DNA from: Thermofilum sp. NZ13
Lineage (GTDB): Archaea > Thermoproteota > Thermoprotei > Thermofilales > Thermofilaceae
Direction: 5' to 3'
Assembly (NCBI GenBank): GCA_002855745.1
Contig: NDWX01000007.1
Span: 30,603-94,602 of the forward strand
DNA: 64,000 nt
In this document: positions 15,808-24,244 of the stretch, in pieces
Layout of the letters: the number at the start of each line of letters is the position of its first letter
How positions within the stretch are numbered: position 1 is the stretch's first letter
Notes under the pieces: generated by a model
What the model was told of the DNA's origin: nothing
Databases searched by the model: none
Seen by the model: only the letters and a program-made list of their open reading frames with translations
Program-made: the position numbers and the translations under genes

Positions 15808-18182
15808 AAAAGCCTCTTCGCAAGCTTGACCTTCAAGGGGTCGGAAACCAGCACAGAAGCGGAGAGCGCGAACGCGTAGGCCACCTCTTCCACTGTGAGC
15901 CTCGCTACCACGAGCCCCGTTAGAGCTAGGAGGGTGAAAATCAGGCTGGTCAGTATCATCGACAAAGCCAGCTCGCGGCACGGCTTAGAGCTCCAGAAGA
16001 ACCTCCTCTCTCTCACTTGGAGGATCCTGAACTGGCTCATGTAGACCAGTGCCAGGAGGAGCAGGCTACGCGAAGCGTGCCAGTCGAGGCCGAAGCGGAA
16101 GTAGGATAGCCACAACACAGCGGTTGCGGGAACCAGGTAGAATACTGCAAGGGGAAGAGATAGCACCATAACGCCCCGGAGGTTCCACCTTGCGGGCCTC
16201 TGAGACGGGTATTGGTTGTCGGTTGCTATAGACATGGTGAGGAAGTCGTTGGCCAGCAGCAGCAAAGCCATATCGAGCGGCGTGAGCGCCATCTTTCTGA
16301 GCCACACCATGGCTATGAGCACGACGCCTATAACTTGGACGGTTTTAACAACCTTGTTTACAACCCACGTTACAGCCCTCTCGTGGATAACCCTGCTGAT
16401 CTTCACAGCGTCTACGATCACCGACAACCCAGGTTTCACGAGGACTATGCTCGCGGCGCTTTTCGCCGCATCCGTGGCGTTCTCAACAGCGATCCCCACC
16501 TCAGCCTGGCTCAGGGCGGGCGCGTCGTTGACCCCATCTCCCGTCACGGCCACCACATGGCCCCTCTCCTGGAACTTCCTGACAACGTTAAACTTGTCCT
16601 CAGGAAAGACCTCCGCAAGGCCGTCGAGCTCTTCAATATCAACTCCCCTCTCCAGCTTGCGCACAGAGACAACGTTCTCACCGAGGCCTACGCTCCTCGC
16701 TACTTCACGCGCGACAGCTTCGTTATCACCGGTCAGCATCACTGGGCGTACTCCAAGCTTTTTCAGCGCGCTTATCAGCTCCCTAGCCTCAGGCCGTGGA
16801 GGATCGATCAAGTGTATTAAGCCGACCAGTCTCAAACTTTCACCCCCTTCTTCCCCAACCGCCACAGCCAGCGTCCTGTACCCCCGTTTCGCAGCGTCGG
16901 CCAGCTTCTCCTCAAGGAACCTCTCCTCGCTCTCGGTTCTCGAGCACAGCTGAAAAACAGTCCTAGGCTCTCCTAGCGCTATCCGCAGAACCCGACCCTC
17001 CTCCTCGACGAAGGCCTCGCTCCTCTTCAGGGACGGGTCAAACGGGATGAAGCGCAGAAGCTTGAGTCTGCCCCTCTCCAAGCCGATGCCTTTAGCATAC
17101 TCAATAACTGCAAGGTTCAAGGGGTCAAGGGACTCTTCCCGCGTTGCGTACAAAGCGTACTCGACCACCCTGCTCTCCTCAATGCCCAGTGCATCCACAC
17201 GGACGACGCGGAGCTTGTTTAGGGTGATCGTACCCGTCTTGTCGAAGCATGCGACATCCACCGCGGCGAGATCCTCGGAGGCGCTGAGCCTCGTCACTAA
17301 GGCTCCTCGCCTTGAAAGCTCCAAGGCGCCGTACGCTTGAAGGATCGTGAGGACAGCCGGGAGAGCCACCGGAACGGAGGACATGAGGAACACCACAGCC
17401 AGCCTTGCAAGGTCTACAAACCCCCACTTCTCGAACACTCCTACCGCGCCCGCCACCGCTAGGCTAAAGAGGCCGAAAGCCACCATGTAGCGGGTGACAG
17501 CCAGAACAGTATCCTCCTGGAGCGACCTCGACTTGGCGGACTTCACCAGCTCTACTGTTCTGCCAAAGTACGTCCTGCTTCCAGTGTTCACGACTACGCA
17601 CTTCGCCTCACCCCGCTTGATGACCGAGCCCGAGAAGAGCACGTCTCCTTTCCTTTTCTCAACCGGAAGGCTTTCGCCCGTCAGGGCGGACTGATCCACT
17701 AGAACGTTCCCCTCCATGATCTTAGCGTCCGCAGGCACAATGCTCCCGAGGCGTAGAAAGATCACGTCACCTGGGACCAGCTCCCTGGCGTCCTTCTCAA
17801 CCCACCTGCCATCGCGCAGGACGCTAACCCTTATACTCAGACTCCTCTTCAGGGCCTCCACAGCCTTCCTGCTCGACCTCGCGTGGAAGTGCCCAAGCGT
17901 GGCGTTAAGCGCGAGCAACCCGGCCATTATCCAGGCCTCGAGAACCCTGCCCGTCAAGTACGAGAGAACAGCCGTCGCCTCCATGAGCCACGGGAGAGGC
18001 CCCCAGTACCTCTTCAGATACTCGAGCACAGGGTTCTCCCTCTTTTCCATGACCTCGTTGGGACCCACTTCAGCCAGCCTCCTCTCCGCCTCCTCGTTGC
18101 TGAGCCCCTCAGGGGATGTGTTGAGAATTCTCAGCGTCTCCTCAACGGTAAGGCTCTCGAAATAAAGGGTGCGGTGAGACAC
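15804..18182 (-). CDS. P-type ATPase, plasma-membrane H+-ATPase (P3A) like
   Basis: 792 residues, no heavy-metal domain. Motifs in order: LVPGDVIFLRLGSIVPADAKI (134-155), the actuator TGES (168-171), PVALP in the membrane (271-275), the phosphorylation site DKTGTIT with D314, the MLTGDNEAVAREVA loop, and the hinge VTGDGVNDAPALSQAEVGIAVENATDAAKSAASIVL. The short N-terminus and P-V-A-L-P membrane motif fit proton pumps of the P3A group, known in Thermoplasma and Methanocaldococcus, rather than Ca2+ or Cu+ pumps. It would export protons across the cytoplasmic membrane. A minus-strand TATA-like element near 18202-18212 supports the start. Confidence 0.9.
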   Translation of the reverse strand: MSHRTLYFESLTVEETLRILNTSPEGLSNEEAERRLAEVGPNEVMEKRENPVLEYLKRYWGPLPWLMEATAVLSYLTGRVLEAWIMAGLLALNATLGHFHARSSRKAVEALKRSLSIRVSVLRDGRWVEKDARELVPGDVIFLRLGSIVPADAKIMEGNVLVDQSALTGESLPVEKRKGDVLFSGSVIKRGEAKCVVVNTGSRTYFGRTVELVKSAKSRSLQEDTVLAVTRYMVAFGLFSLAVAGAVGVFEKWGFVDLARLAVVFLMSSVPVALPAVLTILQAYGALELSRRGALVTRLSASEDLAAVDVACFDKTGTITLNKLRVVRVDALGIEESRVVEYALYATREESLDPLNLAVIEYAKGIGLERGRLKLLRFIPFDPSLKRSEAFVEEEGRVLRIALGEPRTVFQLCSRTESEERFLEEKLADAAKRGYRTLAVAVGEEGGESLRLVGLIHLIDPPRPEARELISALKKLGVRPVMLTGDNEAVAREVARSVGLGENVVSVRKLERGVDIEELDGLAEVFPEDKFNVVRKFQERGHVVAVTGDGVNDAPALSQAEVGIAVENATDAAKSAASIVLVKPGLSVIVDAVKISRVIHERAVTWVVNKVVKTVQVIGVVLIAMVWLRKMALTPLDMALLLLANDFLTMSIATDNQYPSQRPARWNLRGVMVLSLPLAVFYLVPATAVLWLSYFRFGLDWHASRSLLLLALVYMSQFRILQVRERRFFWSSKPCRELALSMILTSLIFTLLALTGLVVARLTVEEVAYAFALSASVLVSDPLKVKLAKRLF

Positions 18183-18481
18183 GGAAAAACAATAAGTCGT
18201 GCGGTTTAAAACTTAAGTGACTGGTTTTCGGGCTAGAGGGGGTGGTGTATGACTGCGTGTCGCCCCCCAGGGTTTTAGTCCTGCACACGCTACCTGGTGT
18301 GGGAGAGGTAAGTATTCGAAACTAGCTTGAAAACTGTGCAATTGAATTAACGGAAGAGGTTTGTCTAAGCTCCAGATTCTCAGCGTCAACTTTAGTCCTC
18401 CGGAAGATCACGCGATTTCGTTTTAACCTGAGGTTAAACTTTTTATGTTGGCTCCTCAAAAGGTAACTGGGGTATAAAGCA
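18183..18481. promoter_or_regulatory. Divergent promoter region between P-type ATPase and vapBC
   Basis: A 299-base spacer. Near 18202-18212 a minus-strand TATA element (reading AAGTTTTAAACC on that strand) serves the ATPase. Near 18440-18447 TTTTTATG is a plus-strand TATA for vapBC. Between them is a G/C-rich hairpin-like stretch around 18235-18300 that I could not assign to any RNA family. Confidence 0.5.
18423..18437. promoter_or_regulatory. Palindromic candidate operator upstream of vapBC
   Basis: TTAACCT-G-AGGTTAA is a perfect 7+1+7 palindrome directly upstream of the vapBC TATA box (18440-18447), overlapping where the transcription factor B element sits. AbrB-type antitoxins commonly repress their own operon, so this is a fitting VapB operator. 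It could also be a chance symmetry of the TFB site. Confidence 0.5.
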
Positions 18482-18727
18482 GTGGCGGTAACTAGGGTTT
18501 ACAGAAAAGGCATTATAGTTCTTCCTAAGGATATTAGGGAGAGGGCCGGGGTAGAAGAAGGCATGCTACTTGAGGTTTCCGTTGAAGAGGGGAAGATCGT
18601 CTTAAAGCCGATTGACCTTTGGGACAAAGTGTGGGGTTGTGGCAAAGGCAGGGGGTCGGCTGAGGAGGCGGAGAGGGAGCTTGACGCCGAGGAGGAAGAA
18701 TATTGGCGGAGGAGGTTAGAGAGGTAA
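18482..18727 (+). CDS. vapB: AbrB/SpoVT-type antitoxin VapB
   Basis: 81 residues. Residues 1-45 form the AbrB swapped-hairpin domain (VTRVYRKGIIVLPKDIRERAGVEEGMLLEVSVEEGKIVLKP). The rest is an acidic tail (EEAERELDAEEEEYWRRRLER) suited to wrap and block the toxin. The start is GTG. It overlaps vapC by 25 bases. It should bind VapC and, with it, the operon promoter. Confidence 0.88.
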   Translation: MAVTRVYRKGIIVLPKDIRERAGVEEGMLLEVSVEEGKIVLKPIDLWDKVWGCGKGRGSAEEAERELDAEEEEYWRRRLER

Positions 18728-19161
18728 TTGTAGATACCTACGCATTGCTAGCGATGGTGTTTGATGAGGTTGGTGCTAGGGCCAGAGACATTCTCGAAGA
18801 GATACACTGGGGGCGAGTTAAAGGGCTACTCCCTGTCACAGTTGCTTACGAGTACGTGCTACACTGGCTAAGGGGGAGGATTCCTGCATTTAAGAGCTCG
18901 ATTGAAGTGTTAACGTACCTTAGAAGCTATTTTAAAGTTGTGAACCTTTCTCTGGAGGAGTATGTGCAGGCGGCAAGAGTGAAGGTAAGAGGTGATGCGC
19001 TTCTGGAAAGGGCTGAAGATGAGAGTCTTCGGTCAAGAAGGCTCAGCATAGTGGATTCAACAGTAATAGCTCTAGCCCTCGGGAGGAGGGTGCCGATACT
19101 TACTGGCGACAGAGACTTAGCATACGTTGCATTGAAAGAGGGAGTGGAAGTAATCTGGTAG
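18703..19161 (+). CDS. vapC: PIN-domain toxin VapC
   Basis: 152 residues with PIN-domain acidic residues in the expected order: VDTYALLAMVFDE at the N-terminus, an E in VAYEYVLHWL, then SIVDSTVIALALGRRVPILTGDRDLAYV near the end. VapC toxins are Mg2+-dependent ribonucleases, usually cutting tRNA or rRNA. The TTG start overlaps vapB; no ATG or GTG precedes the first PIN strand. Members of this length are usual in hyperthermophilic archaea, which carry many VapBC pairs. Confidence 0.9.
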   Translation: MAEEVREVIVDTYALLAMVFDEVGARARDILEEIHWGRVKGLLPVTVAYEYVLHWLRGRIPAFKSSIEVLTYLRSYFKVVNLSLEEYVQAARVKVRGDALLERAEDESLRSRRLSIVDSTVIALALGRRVPILTGDRDLAYVALKEGVEVIW

Positions 19162-19235
19162 ATACGGTGGGAACTGCCACAGCTTCGAATACCTCACGGC
19201 GAAGAAGGAAGACGAAAAAGATTGGTAAAAAAAGT

Positions 19236-20363
19236 TTAAGGCTTACCCTGAGCTCTCCTTGCTCTGCACGCGAACCTAGCTTCAGCCATCAGGCTCCGCA
19301 GGTTTTGCGAGGTGCCGAGTACCTTGGCCATATCCCTCGACTTTATCGCGTCCAGTAGTGCGTTGGCCGAGGCTTCGAGCTCTCTCGCTAGGGTTGCGTT
19401 GCAAGGCCTTACAACTCCCGCGAGTTGCTTCGCCGCTCTAGCTAGGTTCTCGAGGCGCGTGGCCTGTGTAAGCAGCACCATGTAGTCCCTGTACTCGAGC
19501 ATGAGGCGCCTCAACTCAGCCAAGGCCTCCGCGTTCTTCCCGGCTGAAACTAGGGCCTCTATCTTCGATACCTTTTGCTCGAACCACGCCCTGAACTCCT
19601 CAGCTACCTCTGGTGCGACCTTGCTGAGCCTCGCGTATGTTACGTTAAAGGCGGCTTTGAGGTGTTCAAGGTCTTTAGATACGTACCTAGCTCTTAGCTG
19701 CGTGGCAAGCGAGAAGACTAGCCTCTCTGCCTCCTTAACCTTGCCCCAGGCCTGCTCGACCAGCTGCGCTGCTCCAGCAGTGTCGTTGGCTTTCAGCTTC
19801 TCGGAGGCTTGGTCTAGGAGGCCTGAGGCCTCGTTCAGGAGGGATAGAACCTGGGATGCGTTCACGCTTTTCTCCTGCATCCTCGAGGCCACGTTCTGCA
19901 TGGCCTTTATTTGGTTCTGTAGTGCGCGGATCTCGGCCTCTAGGCTCCTGGCGACGAATTTCTTCCTCTCCCCTAGGATCACGGGGACCAGTTGCCTTGA
20001 GACCGAGACGAGCTCAGCCCTAGCCTCCCTCAGCAGGGCTAGGCTCTCGTTGTAGCTCCCGGCGTTGGCTAGGCGGGATGCGTTGTCTAGCAGCTCCTTA
20101 ACGACACTCAGCTGGCTCAGTAGCTCCTGCTGCTTCGTGGCGTTGGTGACCCTGCTCTTCACCACTTTTTCAAGCCTTGCCGACTCGTTCTCCAAGATCG
20201 AGATGAGTTTCTGGATTCTGTCAGCCTGGGGGCTCTGCGCCTGGACGGGTGCGAGGATCAGGGGGTATGTTAATAGCAGCGCGATCAGGATTGCGGATAC
20301 AGCCGCTTTGCCCACGCTCTTCACCGCCACATACCCCGCGAGGCAGATTGATAAGGATAGCAA
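19236..20363 (-). CDS. Secreted all-helical coiled-coil protein
   Basis: 375 residues. After a hydrophobic export segment (AAVSAILIALLLTYPLILAPVQAQ, about 19-44) the rest is helical and rich in Ala, Leu, Glu and Lys with several N-x-S/T sites, suggesting a glycosylated extracellular protein. Repeating patterns such as LLREARAELVSVSRQL and LLNEASGLLDQASEKLKANDTAGAAQLVEQAWGKVKEAERL hint at tandem helical hairpins. A GTG at codon 12 (VAVKSVGKAAVSAIL) is a plausible later start. No named family recognised; compare the helical part of the protease at 10381-12279 and the coiled-coil protein at 26315-28087. Confidence 0.7.
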   Translation of the reverse strand: MLSLSICLAGYVAVKSVGKAAVSAILIALLLTYPLILAPVQAQSPQADRIQKLISILENESARLEKVVKSRVTNATKQQELLSQLSVVKELLDNASRLANAGSYNESLALLREARAELVSVSRQLVPVILGERKKFVARSLEAEIRALQNQIKAMQNVASRMQEKSVNASQVLSLLNEASGLLDQASEKLKANDTAGAAQLVEQAWGKVKEAERLVFSLATQLRARYVSKDLEHLKAAFNVTYARLSKVAPEVAEEFRAWFEQKVSKIEALVSAGKNAEALAELRRLMLEYRDYMVLLTQATRLENLARAAKQLAGVVRPCNATLARELEASANALLDAIKSRDMAKVLGTSQNLRSLMAEARFACRARRAQGKP

Positions 20364-20454
20364 CGGTTTTACATGAAATCACCGTTTTTTGTGAAATGAA
20401 GGTGATGAATGGTTAAAAGTATGGTTTGCGTGAAGCCTGAAGGGGGCCTGCGCG

Positions 20455-20940
20455 GTGGCTGTGGATCTGCTACTATCCCGCAGAAGTATAAGGGTTTTCC
20501 AGGACAGGGACGTACCGGAGGACCTAGTCCGCAGGGCTGTTGAAATCGCAAGGCACGCTCCGAGCTCTAGGAATCGCCAACCCTGGCGCGTGATTGCAGT
20601 CAAAGACCGCCGCATTCTCAAAGAGCTTGCAGGCGTAGCGCCTGGCGCGAGGCCGCTCGCCTCAGCCCCTCTAGCTCTGTGCGTCGTGGTGAGGCCTGAG
20701 GTGAGCCCAACCACCTTCCTGCTGGACAGCGCCATATTCACCACCTACCTGTGGCTCGCCCTGCATGCCCTCGGGCTTGGAGCTGTCTGGATAAACACCC
20801 TCCGGTGGCCCAGGTACTCCGAGATCCTCGCCATCCCGCCTGATGAGGTCCTTGTGGCGGCGCTGGCCGTCGGCTACCCTGCGGAGCACCCGCCGCCTAG
20901 ACCCCGGAAGAGCGTTGAAGAAATATTAACGTGGTTATAA
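20455..20940 (+). CDS. Small nitroreductase-family flavoprotein
   Basis: 161 residues: LLSRRSIRVFQDRDVPEDLVRRAVEIARHAPSSRNRQPWRVIAVKD is the FMN-binding N-terminus of the nitroreductase fold, and FTTYLWLALHALGLGAVWINTLRWPRYSEILAIPPDEVLVAALAVGYP is the usual C-terminal half. It is at the short end for the family. It likely works as an FMN-dependent NAD(P)H oxidoreductase in the cytosol. GTG start; its end overlaps the next gene by 10 bases, implying coupled translation. Confidence 0.9.
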   Translation: MAVDLLLSRRSIRVFQDRDVPEDLVRRAVEIARHAPSSRNRQPWRVIAVKDRRILKELAGVAPGARPLASAPLALCVVVRPEVSPTTFLLDSAIFTTYLWLALHALGLGAVWINTLRWPRYSEILAIPPDEVLVAALAVGYPAEHPPPRPRKSVEEILTWL

Positions 20941-21482
20941 AAGCCAAGAGTGTGACAGAGCACGGGGTCCTTCCTCAGTCCTTTTACGCTAGGAGGCCTG
21001 ACGCTGTGGCCTTGGAGCTACTCGGGAAAATGCTCGTGCGCGTCTTGGGCGGCGTCACCATGCGTGGCGTGATCACCGAGACAGAGGCGTACTTCGGGCC
21101 CGAGGATCCCGCAAGCCGGGCGAGGCATCGCGGGGGGAGGCTCACCGAGGCGATGAAAGGCCCGGCTGGCTACACACTCGTCTACGGGATCCACAGGCAG
21201 TGGTTGCTAAACGTGGTTGCGCACACGGAGGGCGAGGCCGGCGCAGTGCTCATACGCTCGATCAAGACGGGGTCCGGGGAGGTGAGGGGTCCCGGACGCG
21301 TGACACGCTACATGATGATCGACAAATCGATGCACCAGCAACCGGTTTTCTTACCCTCAAGCCCGTTGCAGGTTCAGATGTATAAGGTCCTTCCGGATGA
21401 TTGCGTAGAGAGGAAGAAAAGAATCGGGGTTAGCAGGGATCTCGATACGCCGTTGAACTTTTCGGTAAAAAAGGGACTGTAA
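20931..21482 (+). CDS. DNA-3-methyladenine (alkyladenine) glycosylase
   Basis: 183 residues of the AAG/MPG family: FYARRPDAVALELLGKMLVR, the catalytic region GVITETEAYFGPEDPASRARHR with the active-site Glu, and GYTLVYGIHRQWLLNVVAHTEGEAGAVLIRSI. The enzyme removes alkylated purines from DNA to begin base excision repair. The GTG start lies inside the end of the nitroreductase gene. The length is usual. Confidence 0.93.
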   Translation: MVIKAKSVTEHGVLPQSFYARRPDAVALELLGKMLVRVLGGVTMRGVITETEAYFGPEDPASRARHRGGRLTEAMKGPAGYTLVYGIHRQWLLNVVAHTEGEAGAVLIRSIKTGSGEVRGPGRVTRYMMIDKSMHQQPVFLPSSPLQVQMYKVLPDDCVERKKRIGVSRDLDTPLNFSVKKGL

Positions 21483-21484
21483 AG

Positions 21485-22555
21485 CTATGTTGTAGCTTCA
21501 GGTACTATGATCACGTCGTCCGGGTTTATGTAAACGGTGAGTCTTTGTTTTTCAGCTTCGGCGCTCCCCGTCTTAACGAAAGTCCTGAGCTCTCCTAAGT
21601 TCGCTACGCTCAGCCTGACGTCGACGGTTGAGCCCAAGAACGTCTTCCGCACGATCATTGCTTCAAAGACGTTGTGCCTCGGAGCAGATGGTTCCAACTG
21701 GATGTGCTCTGGCCTTATCACGGCGAAGCCCTCACCTCCCACAGGTATTAGGGACTCGCGCGCCAGGAGCCTGGCGCCTTCGCTGGTCTGGAACTCGAAG
21801 TAGCCTTCAGGAGTGCGGCTGACAACTCTGCCCTTGATCAGGTTTACAACTCCGAGGAACCCAGCCACGAACGTGTTAGCCGGCCTGCGGTATATCTCGT
21901 CTGGGGTTCCGATCTGTATGATCCGTCCTTTACTCATTATGGCCAGCCTGTCGGAGACGACGAGTGCCTCAGCCTGGTCGTGTGTGACGTATATGCTTGT
22001 TATCCCCAGCTTCTTCATCAGGTCCCTTATCTCGAACCGGAGCTGCTCCCTTAGCACTGCGTCGACGTTGCTCAAAGGCTCATCGAAAAGTATCACGTCG
22101 GGGTTGGGGGCGAGAGCCCGAGCCACTCCCACGCGCTGTTGCTGACCGCCGCTGAGCTGGTGCGGCTTCTTGTTCTCGAGCCCCTCGATCCTGAGTAGCT
22201 CCATGACCTCTCTAACTCTCCTCTTGATGTCCTCCTGGCTCCACCCGCGCATCTTAAGCCCGAAAGCTATGTTGTCGAATACCGTCATGTGGGGCATCAG
22301 CGCGAAGTTCTGGAAAACCATTGTGATGTTTCTCTTCTCGGGCGGGACGTCGTTCATCAGCCGGCCGTCGAAGTAAACGTTACCCTTGTCAGGCTTCAGG
22401 AGGCCAGCGATTATCCTTAGGGTTGTAGTCTTCCCGCAACCAGAGGGTCCTATCAGTGTGAAGAACTCCTTGTCTTTAACCTCGAAGGAGATGTTGTCGA
22501 GTATTTTCACACCAGTCAAGTACTTTTCCACGTTTTCCAATCGCACTCCAACCAT
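21485..22555 (-). CDS. ABC importer ATPase with TOBE domain
   Basis: 356 residues. Walker A GPSGCGKTT (about 37-45), Q-loop VFQNFALMPHMTV, signature LSGGQQQR, Walker B VILFDEP and switch His in VTHDQAEAL are all intact. Residues 240-356 form a TOBE regulatory domain (FAVIRPEHIQLEP, TFLGSTVDVRL). This is the UgpC/PotA/FbpC type that energises binding-protein importers. It is the last gene of a four-gene operon with two permeases and a binding protein. Substrate is not evident from this subunit. Confidence 0.95.
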   Translation of the reverse strand: MVGVRLENVEKYLTGVKILDNISFEVKDKEFFTLIGPSGCGKTTTLRIIAGLLKPDKGNVYFDGRLMNDVPPEKRNITMVFQNFALMPHMTVFDNIAFGLKMRGWSQEDIKRRVREVMELLRIEGLENKKPHQLSGGQQQRVGVARALAPNPDVILFDEPLSNVDAVLREQLRFEIRDLMKKLGITSIYVTHDQAEALVVSDRLAIMSKGRIIQIGTPDEIYRRPANTFVAGFLGVVNLIKGRVVSRTPEGYFEFQTSEGARLLARESLIPVGGEGFAVIRPEHIQLEPSAPRHNVFEAMIVRKTFLGSTVDVRLSVANLGELRTFVKTGSAEAEKQRLTVYINPDDVIIVPEATT

Positions 22556-22561
22556 TCCGGC

Positions 22562-23380
22562 TCACCCCTTAATACCTGCACCCGCTATAAACTCAGTCCT
22601 AACGTACTTTTCAGTCAATATCAGGAAAACAATCGAGGGAACAAGCAATACTATGGAAAGCGCGCTCACTGGTCCGATAGCTACGTAGTAGCCGCCCACG
22701 TACCTGAAGATCTGGACAGGGATAGTTATGATGTCCGGGAGGCCGACCAGCGCCGTCAACAAGTACTCGTTGATGCTCCAGGAGAAAGCGAAAATGGTCC
22801 CCGAGAGCAGTCCTGGCGTCACGAGAGGGAGGTAAACGTGGATGAACACCTTGAACGTTGAAGCACCCAATACTCTCGCCGCCTCCTCGAGGGCTGGGTC
22901 AATTGCCTCGAAGTTCGCCACCAGGCTCCTGAACATGTAGGGCGTTGCGCCGATCATGTGCGCGAAAGCCACAGCCCAGATGTTGCTCTTCAGGCCAATG
23001 TTCGTGAAGTAGCCCAGGAGGCCGACTCCCGTCGCCACAGGCGGGACGATCAAGGGTAGCATTAGGAGAGATATGACGAGCTCACGACCCTTAAACTGCT
23101 TAGTCCCCACCGCATAAGCGGCTGGGAGAGATAGCAGAGCAGAGAAAGCCACCACGATCACCCCGATGACCACGCTGAGCGTCAGCGGTCCTATTAGGGC
23201 TCCGCTGTCCAGTAGTAGCTTAAACCACTTGAACCCGTACTCCGTGGGGACAAGGCTCTCGCCTGGCCACTTTTCCGAGAAAGCCCAGAGAGTCACAGGT
23301 ATAAGCGGGAAAATGAAGAACACTGTGAGCGATCCAAATACTACGTAGAGCAGTGCCCTGAACAACTTCTCGCCCATCAT
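22562..23380 (-). CDS. ABC importer permease (second)
   Basis: About 272 residues with six membrane helices and the EAA loop EEAARVLGASTFKVFIHVYLPLVTPGLLSGTIFAF typical of PotC/FbpB-like permeases. I chose the ATG at 23380 (MMGEKLFRALLYVV), because the longer frame upstream lies within the other permease gene and adds a hydrophilic tail. The start overlaps the stop of the preceding permease by four bases, supporting it. Confidence 0.92.
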   Translation of the reverse strand: MMGEKLFRALLYVVFGSLTVFFIFPLIPVTLWAFSEKWPGESLVPTEYGFKWFKLLLDSGALIGPLTLSVVIGVIVVAFSALLSLPAAYAVGTKQFKGRELVISLLMLPLIVPPVATGVGLLGYFTNIGLKSNIWAVAFAHMIGATPYMFRSLVANFEAIDPALEEAARVLGASTFKVFIHVYLPLVTPGLLSGTIFAFSWSINEYLLTALVGLPDIITIPVQIFRYVGGYYVAIGPVSALSIVLLVPSIVFLILTEKYVRTEFIAGAGIKG

Positions 23381-24228
23381 ACCTTTAACCCCCACCTCGT
23401 GATTTTCGAGTAGAAGTAGGTTATCACAAGGGAGGTTACGAGGTATATGACCGCGCCTACCGAAGCGAAGCTCCACTTGTAGAGAACCGCAGCGTCCTCG
23501 AAGATCCTCACGGAGAGGTAGTTGGGGAAGCTGGCGCCAAGGATGTACGCGACTGAAAAGCCGCCGAACATGCTTATGAAGACGAGCTGGAGGCTTGCAA
23601 GGATGCCGGGTATGGAGAGGGGTATGAAGACGTACCGGACTGTCCGCCGCATGTTTGCGCCCAAGACCCGCGCGGCCTCTATGAGCTCCGGGTTTATGAC
23701 TTTTAACGTTCCTATGGAGATGAGCATCACGTACGGTATGTGCATCCAGACGTTGGCGAATATTATGCCTATTCCGAGCGGGTCGTTGGCCAGTTTAACC
23801 TGCTCGTTGATTAAACCCAGGTGAAGGAGTAAGTCGTAGACGTAGCCACGGGGTGTCAGAAGCAGCCACCACATGAAGGCTGCTATGAGGTAGGGCACGA
23901 ATAGAGGGATCTTGGAGATCATGTTGAAGACCCTTTTGCCCTTGAACTCGTAAATGAACGCGATAAGCGCCGTGAAGTAGCCTGTCACGAGTGCTAGGAG
24001 GACTGCCGCTAAGCTGTTCCAGAAGCTAAACCACAAGTAATCTAGGTATCTCGTCGAGAAGAACGTCACATAGTACGTGAGCGTGGGGTACTCTCCCTCT
24101 GCCCTTGTCGTGAGAGCGGGTATGCCGAACGACTGCAGGACTACTAAGAGTAGCGGGTACAGCCAGACGAGGATGTAGAAGCTGAGAATAGGTAGTAAAA
24201 ATAGAAAAATAATTATTTTTTCGTTCAT
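23377..24228 (-). CDS. ABC importer permease (first)
   Basis: About 283 residues with six membrane segments, starting MNEKIIIFLFLLPILSFYILVWLYPLLLVVLQSF. The EAA motif is EAARVLGANMRRTVRYVFIPLSIPGILASLQLVF. The ATG at 24228 is preferred; the longer frame upstream overlaps the binding-protein gene and reads as low-complexity Ser/Arg. It lies 16 bases after the binding-protein gene and four-base-overlaps the next permease. Confidence 0.92.
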   Translation of the reverse strand: MNEKIIIFLFLLPILSFYILVWLYPLLLVVLQSFGIPALTTRAEGEYPTLTYYVTFFSTRYLDYLWFSFWNSLAAVLLALVTGYFTALIAFIYEFKGKRVFNMISKIPLFVPYLIAAFMWWLLLTPRGYVYDLLLHLGLINEQVKLANDPLGIGIIFANVWMHIPYVMLISIGTLKVINPELIEAARVLGANMRRTVRYVFIPLSIPGILASLQLVFISMFGGFSVAYILGASFPNYLSVRIFEDAAVLYKWSFASVGAVIYLVTSLVITYFYSKITRWGLKV

Positions 24229-24244
24229 CGAGATATCCCGCTCT

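Noticed and set aside
18230..18310. tRNA-like fold with a T-arm-like GGGTTTTAGTCC
   Set aside because: The invariant TTC-purine-A of the T loop is absent and no acceptor stem or anticodon arm can be drawn.
20398..20442. Box C/D-like motif (GTGATGA followed by CTGA)
   Set aside because: No internal C'/D' boxes and no terminal stem; it lies in a promoter spacer where such short matches are expected.
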